Source: Candidatus Yanofskybacteria bacterium RIFOXYD1_FULL_42_10 (lineage in GTDB: Bacteria; Patescibacteriota; Minisyncoccia; 2-02-FULL-40-12; GWA2-44-9). From it: a DNA stretch of 8,673 nt. A program made the translations under genes and the position numbers. Positions 3,647 to 8,673 of the stretch are shown here, piece by piece; the first letter of the stretch is position 1, and each line of letters begins with the position of its first letter. The notes beneath the pieces were generated by a model. It did not search any database. It saw only the letters and a program-made list of their open reading frames with translations, and was not told the DNA's origin. The DNA is taken from contig MGLG01000018.1 of the NCBI GenBank assembly GCA_001795975.1, forward strand, positions 20,535 to 29,207, in the 5' to 3' direction.

Positions 3647-5647
3647 TTACAGAAATCTTGCAATAAGTAATGCTACAATATTTGCCACTTTAATCATCGG
3701 GTTAATCGCCGGACCAGCCGTGTCTTTGTACGGATCGCCCACCGTGTCGCCCGTCACCGCCGCCTTATGGGCGTCGGAGCCTTTGCCCCCGTAATTGCCC
3801 GATTCAATATATTTTTTGGCGTTATCCCAAGCCGCTCCGCCGGATGTCATTGAAATGGCGACAAATAATCCCGTTACTATCACACCAACCAGCAAACCTC
3901 CTAACGCCTCGGCTCCCAAAACAAAACCGACAATAATCGGAAAAAGAATAGGAATCAAAGCCGGTAAAATCATCTCGCGCAATGCCGCCTTAGTTACAAT
4001 ATCAACCGCTTTTGAATAATCCGGTTTGGCGGTTCCTTCCATTATTCCTTTTATTTCTCTGAACTGCCTGCGCACTTCATCAACTACCGCTCCCGCCGCC
4101 CTTCCGACAGATTGCATCGCTAAGGAACCGAACAAATAGGTCATCATTCCGCCGGTAAACAACCCGATTAAGACTTTGATATCGGAAAGTTCAAAAATAA
4201 CCGTTCTTCCGTATTGAGAGAGTTCTTGAGTATAAGCGGAAAAAAGCACCATCGCCGCCAATCCGGCTGAAGCAATGGCATATCCTTTGGTCACCGCTTT
4301 GGTAGTATTGCCGACTGCATCAAGCGCGTCAGTGTGTTCGCGGACTTCTTTAGGCAATCCGGCCATTTCGGCAATACCGCCGGCGTTATCAGTGATAGGA
4401 CCGAAGGAATCTATCGCAAGAATAAGTCCGGTCAAAGAAAGCATGCTCATCGTGGCCAACGCGATTCCGTATAAACCGGTTATTGAATAAGCCAAGAACA
4501 TCGCGCCGGCAATTATGAATACCGGCAAAACGGTTGATTCCATTGAAACAGCCAATCCGGCAATTATATTTGTGCCATGGCCGGTAGTTGAGGCCTTGGC
4601 AATCTTTTTAACCGGACTGAATTTTTTGGAAGTATAATAATCCGTTACCAAAACCATAAGAGCTGTGACGACTATACCGATCAATAGTGAAAAGAACACA
4701 TCTGTGTTGCTCGCCTCATCAAGCATTCTGTCTTTTGTAAACCAATAAAATAATCCGATAAGAATAACAGAAGTCATGGCAAGTCCCTTATAAAGAGCGG
4801 CCATAATCCCACCCGCTTGTCCTGAGGAATTCGAAGGGGTAAGTCGGACAAACAGAGAACCGATAATTGACGCGAATACGCCAAGCGCCCCGATGAACAA
4901 AGGAAACTCCACCACCGAAGAACTGTTCGCGAACAACAAACTGCCGAGCAACATTACCGATAAAGCCGAAACAATATATGTTTCAAAAACATCAGCCGCC
5001 ATACCTGCGCAGTCGCTTACATTATCACCCACCTGATCAGCAATAACCGCCGGATTTCTCGGATCATCTTCAGGAATTCCCGCTTCCACTTTTCCGACAA
5101 GATCTGCTCCGACATCAGCACCCTTGGTAAATATTCCGCCGCCGAGACGGGCAAAAACAGAAATGAGAGATGCGCCAAAACCCAAACCGATAAGCGGTTT
5201 CACATCGCCGGCCCACCAATAAAAAGCCGTCAGCGAAAGAAGCGCCAGACCAACGACAAAAAATCCGGTTACCGCTCCGCCTTTAAATCCCATGGCAAAA
5301 GCGCGAGCCAAACCATGTTTAGCTTCTTCGGCTACGCGGGCATTTGCCCTGACCGCTACCATCATACCGACATAGCCCGCAAGAGCGGAAGCCACGGCGC
5401 CAAGAACAAATCCAACCGCTGTTACTCCGCCGAGTCCCCACCAAATTATCAAAGCCACGGCAACACCAACCAACAAAACAGTTGTATTCTGCCTTTTTAG
5501 GTAGGCCGACGCGCCCTCCTGAATCGCCTTTTGAATTTCCCGCATCTTCTCATCGCCGGAAGATTTTTTCAAAACCCGCCAAATCAAAAACGCGCCATAG
5601 GCAAGCGATGCCAAAGACGCCAACAAAGAAAGTAGTAATGTGTTCAT
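3647..5647 (-). CDS. hppA: K+-independent membrane-bound proton-pumping pyrophosphatase
   Basis: Integral membrane enzyme (EC 7.1.3.1) that hydrolyses inorganic pyrophosphate and pumps H+ across the cytoplasmic membrane, linking biosynthetic PPi to a proton gradient. Its 666 residues, about 16 expected membrane helices, match the bacterial family. The diagnostic motif DVGADLVGKVE is at 178-188, followed by the acidic DDPRNPAVIADQVGDNVSD (194-212). The second loop DNAGGIAEMAGLP lies at 420-432, and the C-terminal GDTVGDPYKDTAGP at 633-646. GNTTKAVT at 446-453 has Lys450 where K+-dependent enzymes carry Ala, which marks the K+-independent H+-pumping subclass. The ATG at 5647 has no good Shine-Dalgarno, and its first two bases fall in an inverted-repeat arm. 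It appears monocistronic and is visibly richer in G+C than its neighbours. Typical of energy-limited small-genome bacteria. Confidence 0.96.
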   Translation of the reverse strand: MNTLLLSLLASLASLAYGAFLIWRVLKKSSGDEKMREIQKAIQEGASAYLKRQNTTVLLVGVAVALIIWWGLGGVTAVGFVLGAVASALAGYVGMMVAVRANARVAEEAKHGLARAFAMGFKGGAVTGFFVVGLALLSLTAFYWWAGDVKPLIGLGFGASLISVFARLGGGIFTKGADVGADLVGKVEAGIPEDDPRNPAVIADQVGDNVSDCAGMAADVFETYIVSALSVMLLGSLLFANSSSVVEFPLFIGALGVFASIIGSLFVRLTPSNSSGQAGGIMAALYKGLAMTSVILIGLFYWFTKDRMLDEASNTDVFFSLLIGIVVTALMVLVTDYYTSKKFSPVKKIAKASTTGHGTNIIAGLAVSMESTVLPVFIIAGAMFLAYSITGLYGIALATMSMLSLTGLILAIDSFGPITDNAGGIAEMAGLPKEVREHTDALDAVGNTTKAVTKGYAIASAGLAAMVLFSAYTQELSQYGRTVIFELSDIKVLIGLFTGGMMTYLFGSLAMQSVGRAAGAVVDEVRRQFREIKGIMEGTAKPDYSKAVDIVTKAALREMILPALIPILFPIIVGFVLGAEALGGLLVGVIVTGLFVAISMTSGGAAWDNAKKYIESGNYGGKGSDAHKAAVTGDTVGDPYKDTAGPAINPMIKVANIVALLIARFL

Positions 5648-5761
5648 CCCGTACGAAGTAGCTGTTGCACAGTTATTATCATAACTTATGCGCGCAGAAA
5701 TACTTTGTTATTTATTCTATACCCCGCCCGCTTAACCCGTTAGGGCTACTTCGTTCGGGAT
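5646..5761. repeat. 17-bp inverted repeat flanking the hppA leader
   Basis: The arm ATCCCGTACGAAGTAGC (5646-5662) and the arm GCTACTTCGTTCGGGAT (5745-5761) are complementary at 16 of 17 positions, with 82 bp between. The lower arm overlaps the first two bases of the hppA ATG and the whole region where a ribosome-binding site would lie. The loop contains a G+C-rich block (minus-strand AAGCGGGCGGGG, near 5730-5719) and TATAGAAT, a possible -10. If transcription starts above 5761, the mRNA could fold the start codon into a long stem. Confidence 0.65.
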
Positions 5762-5767
5762 TCATGG

Positions 5768-5832
5768 ACAATAATTTATCAGAATTTCAGGAATTATTCA
5801 ACTATCTCTTGCCTTGAAATGTAAATTATTGT
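5768..5832. promoter_or_regulatory. Nested palindrome overlapping the promoter of the 159-residue gene
   Basis: The outer arms ACAATAATTTA (5768-5778) and TAAATTATTGT (5822-5832) are perfectly complementary over 11 bp. Inside them ATTTCAGG (5784-5791) pairs with CCTTGAAAT (5812-5820) with one bulged base. The right arms lie exactly between and over the candidate -35 and -10 boxes, a position suited to a repressor operator. Because transcription appears to start after 5838, the palindrome would act as DNA rather than RNA. Confidence 0.45.
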
Positions 5833-5838
5833 TATTGT
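5809..5838 (+). promoter_or_regulatory. Candidate promoter of the 159-residue gene, leaderless layout
   Basis: TTGCCT (5809-5814), an 18-nt spacer, then TG-T-TATTGT (5830-5838), an extended -10 with 4/6 hexamer matches. Six bases separate it from the ATG at 5845, repeating the layout seen at lepB and pth. The match is weaker than for pth. Confidence 0.4.
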
Positions 5839-5844
5839 CTTGGC

Positions 5845-6324
5845 ATGGTTACCGAAGATAAGTTTGAAGAAATAAAAACAAAAGCTAAAGAAATTTTTGA
5901 TAAAAATCCTTTGGTTCATTGCCCTTATTTTGGACAGGAAATAACTCTTAATTCAGATGGGTTTCATCATCTGCAATTTTCAGACAGAAGAGAACGCAAC
6001 AAAGACGAACAAGTGCTCAAGTTCAATTTATTACCTTTAGCGATTAAGGTGGTAAGAAAATCCGGAACTGTTCAGGAATATAGAAAAAGCTTTTGCGCGA
6101 TTGGTAAAAAATCAAAAAGAGATGGGCTAACACTTCTGAAAAATATGGAGTTTTGGGCTTTTGTGGCAATAATTGGAGATACGCCAATTAGGATTCGTGT
6201 GATTCTTAGAAGAATTGGGGATGGGAAAATTATTTTATGGAGCGTGATGCCGGCTTCTAAATTAAAAAGGGATGATACCGAAAAAATGAAAGTCCTTGCA
6301 AAGAAAGGAATTGAAGATGATTGA
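5845..6324 (+). CDS. Uncharacterised 159-residue basic protein
   Basis: Not recognised with confidence. It is soluble, with many Lys and Arg and no signal peptide or membrane segment. Visible blocks: a charged N-terminal helix (1-20), HCPYFGQEI (25-33), DGFHHLQFSDRRERNKDEQV (38-57), LLPLAIKVV (62-70), a hydrophobic strand FWAFVAIIGD (103-112), RIRVILRRIGDGKIILWSVM (116-135), and a charged tail. The spacing of a His-His/Arg block, an LLPLA helix and a strand-rich IRVILRRIGDGK...WSVMP end recalls small basic RNase-like proteins of the barnase/RelE-type toxin group. That is a pattern impression, not a demonstrated homology. No antitoxin-sized partner is next to it. It has its own promoter with a palindrome and its own terminator, so it is a single-gene unit. 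The ATG at 5845 fits the promoter. Visibly A+T-rich relative to hppA. Confidence 0.8.
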   Translation: MVTEDKFEEIKTKAKEIFDKNPLVHCPYFGQEITLNSDGFHHLQFSDRRERNKDEQVLKFNLLPLAIKVVRKSGTVQEYRKSFCAIGKKSKRDGLTLLKNMEFWAFVAIIGDTPIRIRVILRRIGDGKIILWSVMPASKLKRDDTEKMKVLAKKGIEDD

Positions 6325-6325
6325 A

Positions 6326-6356
6326 ACAAAAAATCGGCCAAAGGCCGGTTTTTTGT
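6326..6356. terminator. Bidirectional Rho-independent terminator
   Basis: ACAAAAAATCGGCC (6326-6339) pairs with GGCCGGTTTTTTGT (6343-6356) around AAA, with one T/G position. It starts 1 nt after the TGA of the 159-residue gene and ends in a T-run on the plus strand. Read on the minus strand it ends GGCCGATTTTTTGT, so it also terminates the candidate small RNA and the protease operon. Confidence 0.9.
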
Positions 6357-6414
6357 GGTGCTGGCTTCAGCTTAGGTATTTCCTTAGCTGAACGGGGCTT
6401 TCGCCCACAGCACT
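6326..6414 (-). ncRNA. Candidate small RNA: three-way junction plus terminator
   Basis: Between the protease stop (6456) and the shared terminator the minus strand holds a compact fold. P1 is GTGCTG (6413-6408) with CAGCAC (6363-6358). P2 is GGGC-GAAA-GCCC (6406-6395), a stem capped by a GNRA tetraloop. P3 is TTCAGCTAAGG (6392-6382) with CCTAAGCTGAA (6376-6366), 11 positions with one mismatch around a 5-nt loop. The GNRA loop exists only on the minus strand, which fixes the direction. After P1 comes CACAAAAAA and the terminator stem. A promoter ends at 6421, putting the expected 5' end at 6414-6413, the first base of P1. The product would be about 80-88 nt. I do not recognise it as a known RNA family. 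Alternatives: a structured 3' UTR of the protease operon, or a dispersed palindromic repeat. Confidence 0.55.
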
Positions 6415-6420
6415 AATTCC

Positions 6421-6449
6421 ATACTATCATGGGATTATAAACAGGTCAA
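6421..6449 (-). promoter_or_regulatory. Promoter of the candidate small RNA
   Basis: On the minus strand TTGACC (6449-6444, 5/6 of consensus), a 17-nt spacer, then TGA-TAGTAT (6429-6421), an extended -10 with 4/6 hexamer matches. It sits directly after the stop codon of the protease gene and 7-8 nt before P1 of the small RNA. A perfect TATAAT is also present at 6439-6434 in the spacer, without a matching -35; if used, the RNA would be about 13 nt longer. Confidence 0.5.
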
Positions 6450-6455
6450 TAAAAA

Positions 6456-7250
6456 CTAATAGGGGCTAACGCTGTTTTCTGTTTTATTAATTAGTGTTCT
6501 GAAAACATAAACTGCTAAGATTATCCAAGCAAGAATGTCTAGTTCTACCAGCGGAGCTGGGAAAGAATCAACCATAGTAGCTTGAATATTCCAAATCCAG
6601 TGAAGTAACGAATTTACTATAAAAGCGACAAGGAGCATTTTTTTTGATATTCGCAAAAATCTCAAATATATAATGCCCGTTATGACATGAAACGGAAAAA
6701 GTATGCCCCAAATATCACCTTCATAAAACCAAGATTTTATTAGTTCAAATAGTTCAACTGTTGTTGGTATAAGAACAACAGACAGCCCACTTACATTTTT
6801 TCTTGTTGAGATTAATAAATAGATACCAAGAACCTTTGCCAATTCCTCAACTATGACAAATGGCAGTAATTTCATCGGAGTCTGCTCCGCAAAAAGAGGA
6901 AAAAACTGATTATCAATGAAAACACTTCCTGATATCGCATATCCAACAACTAAACCGCCAATAATTAAGGCAAATAAGATATGGTGTTCTCCCTGAAAAA
7001 TATTAAAACAAGCAGCCAATCTTCTTGGATGTTTGAATAGCCACTTAACCGCATAAAAGACCATATACACAAGTGGAATTACCGTTACTATTAGCAAACC
7101 AATGCCGATAGTTGAAATAATCGATATAAAATATGACAACACGGCGAACCCCAACAAAATAAGACCTACCTGTTTTATGGGGTTATTGTTTTCAGCAAAA
7201 AACAAAAATTTTATAAATTGCCGGATTTTTTCCAGTTTTGTTTTAGCCAA
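6456..7250 (-). CDS. PrsW-like intramembrane metalloprotease
   Basis: A 264-residue polytopic membrane protein with hydrophobic segments near 27-45, 46-70, 91-108, 128-147, 180-199, 204-222 and 236-252. The protease signature is spread over separate helices, as in the PrsW / CAAX-protease-like group: EELAK (Glu135, Glu136, Lys139), VELFE (Glu166, Glu169), His188 in FPFHVITG, and LLHWIWN (His217, Asn221). Relatives such as B. subtilis PrsW cut an anti-sigma factor in the membrane; the substrate here is unknown. The reading frame has no ATG before residue 63. TTG at 7250 (MAKTKLEK) is the best start, 13 nt after the upstream stop. The ATG at 7255 is in another frame and gives only 14 codons, so a start-region frameshift or coupling is possible. 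Last gene of the rmuC operon. Visibly A+T-rich. Confidence 0.68.
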   Translation of the reverse strand: MAKTKLEKIRQFIKFLFFAENNNPIKQVGLILLGFAVLSYFISIISTIGIGLLIVTVIPLVYMVFYAVKWLFKHPRRLAACFNIFQGEHHILFALIIGGLVVGYAISGSVFIDNQFFPLFAEQTPMKLLPFVIVEELAKVLGIYLLISTRKNVSGLSVVLIPTTVELFELIKSWFYEGDIWGILFPFHVITGIIYLRFLRISKKMLLVAFIVNSLLHWIWNIQATMVDSFPAPLVELDILAWIILAVYVFRTLINKTENSVSPY

Positions 7251-7263
7251 TTCATGTTTTATG

Positions 7264-7794
7264 CTACCGCTTACTTATTTTATTGAAAAAAGTAAGTTCC
7301 CATTCGGCAATTGATTGTCCCCCAGCCATCTCTCTGATTGCTTCTATTATTCTGTCATAATTTTTTCGCTTCATTGATATCATGCCCACACCGTTAAATT
7401 CCTGACCAAGTTTTCCTATCACTTGCGAATCAATCGGACAATGTGGCGGTTCTTTTATATACCCACAAACCCACATATATTTAAGGTATAAATTAATCAG
7501 CTTTTGTGCCCGACCAAAAGTTATTCCCTCTCTAGATAGTTGTTCTGAAAATTTATTATTAACCTCATTTTTAATAGTAACAATAAGCTCGATATGCTCC
7601 TTATCTTCAACTTGCCGAGAAGAATATCTATCGATTAGATTCCACAGTTCCTCTCTAAAATATTCCTTAATGGGTTCCCTATTTATCCCTTTTTTATAAA
7701 AAGGAATTCTTAGCGCCATCCCAAAAGAAGCAAGAAAACACATAGAACATATCTCTCGGTGCATAAACTCTTTTTTGACAATTTGGATTTCCAT
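7264..7794 (-). CDS. Uncharacterised 176-residue protein with a GRAQKLINLYLKY...PPHCPID motif
   Basis: No function is recognised. The protein is soluble and largely helical. The most distinctive part is FGRAQKLINLYLKYMWVCGY (93-112) followed by PPHCPIDSQVI (116-126). This reminds me of small bacterial hypothetical proteins with a GRAQK(L)xNLYLKYLW...PPHCP(I)D core, recalled by pattern only. The N-terminus carries CSMC (16-19). With Cys110 and Cys119/His118 it could bind a metal, but this is speculative. The charged central region (40-85) is helix-like. ATG 7794 lies 9 nt after the rmuC stop with no clear Shine-Dalgarno; the alternative ATG at residue 11 has AAAGAG just before it. The gene sits between rmuC and the membrane protease in a tight operon, which suggests a link to DNA processing or stress, but this is inference. 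Confidence 0.8.
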   Translation of the reverse strand: MEIQIVKKEFMHREICSMCFLASFGMALRIPFYKKGINREPIKEYFREELWNLIDRYSSRQVEDKEHIELIVTIKNEVNNKFSEQLSREGITFGRAQKLINLYLKYMWVCGYIKEPPHCPIDSQVIGKLGQEFNGVGMISMKRKNYDRIIEAIREMAGGQSIAEWELTFFNKISKR

Positions 7795-7803
7795 ATTATC
7801 TTT

Positions 7804-8673
7804 TTAGGCGTTCGGTGCTTCTATTTTTTCCGGTTCTTCCTGCTGGCCTATTTCTATTACATTCTTTACCCTATCAACCATCAGCGACAGGCGTTTTTCG
7901 GAATCGTCATAAGAAGATTTGGCGTTGGAAATATGATTACCCAGTTTCCTAAAATCATCGGCAAGCTTTCCTCCATCAGAAGCGATCCGGTCCAATCTTT
8001 TGATAATATCTTTGGTCTGATGGTTTATCTGAACATCGCGAAACCAATGACGGATAGCCGAAACCGACAAAGCAAAAGTATTGGGCGAAACCATAAATAC
8101 CTTTTTACTTCGAGCATAATTAGGTATATCAACATCTTTTATATTATTAATGAGTTCGTAATAAACCGTTTCCGCCGGCACATACATCAACGCCACATCG
8201 GTCGTCCCTTCCGAAGGCAGAATGTATTTGGAAGCAATCTCATCAATCTTTTTCTTAACATCGCCATAAAATATCTTTCGATGAATCTCGCGGTTCATAT
8301 CATTTTCGGCGTTGACCATCTTTTCAAAATTTTCCCAATTAAATTTGGAATCAATCGGCAGAATGAGATTGTTAGGCAATTTTAAAATAGCGTCAACCGC
8401 CTCGCCTGATTTAAAATAGTGCTGGATTTCGTAAATATCTTTGGAAAAATACTGGGACAGAGCCGCTTCAAGCGATGCCTCGCCCCAGATTCCCCGCAGT
8501 TTCGGTGATTTAAAAATATCCTGGAAAGAAGAGACGCTTTTTACGGATTCGTGCATCTGTTTCATATTCTCTTGAATTTGAGTCATATTCTGAGTAAAAC
8601 TTTGAACCTGCTGGCTGACGGTTAATGTCGCCCGCTCCGAGGCCTGCCGGCTTCGCTCAAGCTGTTCGTTGAT
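7804..8673 (-). CDS. rmuC: DNA recombination protein RmuC (5' end outside the window)
   Basis: The frame is open without a stop from TAA at 7804 to the right edge, 289 codons, so the gene is truncated at its 5' end by the window. The visible N-terminal part (ERSRQASERATLTVSQQVQS and onward) is a Gln/Ser/Glu-rich coiled coil typical of RmuC. The RmuC domain follows: FQDIFKSPKLRGIWGEASLE, then LILPIDSKFNWENF, TDVALMYVPAETVYYEL and VFMVSPNTFALSVSAIRHWF. RmuC is a nuclease-fold protein that limits recombination at inverted repeats and is usually membrane-anchored by an N-terminal helix not seen here. An internal ATG at 8586 should not be taken as the start, because coiled-coil coding continues above it. 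It heads a tight operon with the 176-residue protein (9-nt gap) and the PrsW-like protease. Confidence 0.92.
   Translation of the reverse strand: MNEQLERSRQASERATLTVSQQVQSFTQNMTQIQENMKQMHESVKSVSSFQDIFKSPKLRGIWGEASLEAALSQYFSKDIYEIQHYFKSGEAVDAILKLPNNLILPIDSKFNWENFEKMVNAENDMNREIHRKIFYGDVKKKIDEIASKYILPSEGTTDVALMYVPAETVYYELINNIKDVDIPNYARSKKVFMVSPNTFALSVSAIRHWFRDVQINHQTKDIIKRLDRIASDGGKLADDFRKLGNHISNAKSSYDDSEKRLSLMVDRVKNVIEIGQQEEPEKIEAPNA

Noticed and set aside
5673..5690. A definite hppA promoter at GATAAT or TATAGAAT
   Set aside because: Both are -10-like but neither has a -35 box at the right distance or an extended TG, so no promoter was called.
6358..6415. tRNA-like cloverleaf
   Set aside because: The fold has only three helices, with no anticodon-type arm, no T-loop TTC motif and no CCA-compatible end. 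It is better described as a three-way junction.
6358..6415. Hammerhead or other self-cleaving ribozyme
   Set aside because: The conserved core bases (CUGAUGA and GAAA around the junction) are absent; the only GAAA is in a hairpin loop.
7759..8385. Long plus-strand open frame of about 208 codons
   Set aside because: It lies entirely antisense to rmuC, the neighbouring start region and intergenic bases; the translation is low in conserved pattern and rmuC explains the coding signal.
8584..8586. ATG as the true start of rmuC
   Set aside because: The same frame stays open to the window edge and encodes coiled-coil sequence typical of RmuC N-termini, so the gene begins outside the window.

Overview
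The window reads as a chromosomal segment of a small-genome bacterium of the Candidate Phyla Radiation (Patescibacteria, most likely a Parcubacteria-type lineage). This is an inference from gene content, not a marker-gene placement: compact proteins, a lepB-hisS pair, a K+-independent membrane pyrophosphatase, a CPR-style REP-associated transposase and several small orphan proteins. The DNA is A+T-rich and intergenic space is dense in hairpins. Stops are standard, and TGA ends the 5845-6324 gene.

Left part (1-1150, minus strand): the first 15 codons of hisS run off the left edge, directly behind lepB (signal peptidase I). lepB has an extended -10 box so close to its ATG that the mRNA should be leaderless. 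Upstream lies about 500 bp without an intact gene. It holds a block of strong inverted repeats (721-870), a Rho-independent terminator (877-903) and the 3' remnant of a broken gene (915-1148).

Mobile element (about 1148-1952): a Y1/HUH REP-associated transposase sits between two inverted copies of a REP-like hairpin. Each copy carries a 14-bp tandem repeat on its outer side. A third hairpin copy lies inside the transposase reading frame, and the left end supplies the gene's last codons and stop.

Middle (1988-5761): pth (peptidyl-tRNA hydrolase) has a near-consensus promoter, again giving a leaderless mRNA. It converges on a small membrane protein of the mechanosensitive-channel TM-helix type across a bidirectional terminator. 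Upstream of that is hppA, a 666-residue proton-pumping pyrophosphatase. Its start codon lies inside one arm of a 17-bp inverted repeat.

Right part (5768-8673): an uncharacterised 159-residue plus-strand gene has a nested palindrome at its promoter and ends in a strong terminator. That terminator is shared with what looks like a free-standing small RNA gene on the minus strand (about 6414-6326), which has its own promoter, a three-way-junction fold and a GNRA tetraloop. Beyond it is a tight minus-strand operon: rmuC (5' end outside the window), an uncharacterised 176-residue protein, and a PrsW-like membrane protease.

The housekeeping genes cover protein export (lepB), translation (hisS, pth), energy conservation (hppA) and DNA repair (rmuC). 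The less ordinary content is the REP/transposase unit, the candidate small RNA, the structured 5' regions of hppA and the 159-residue gene, and the two orphan proteins.
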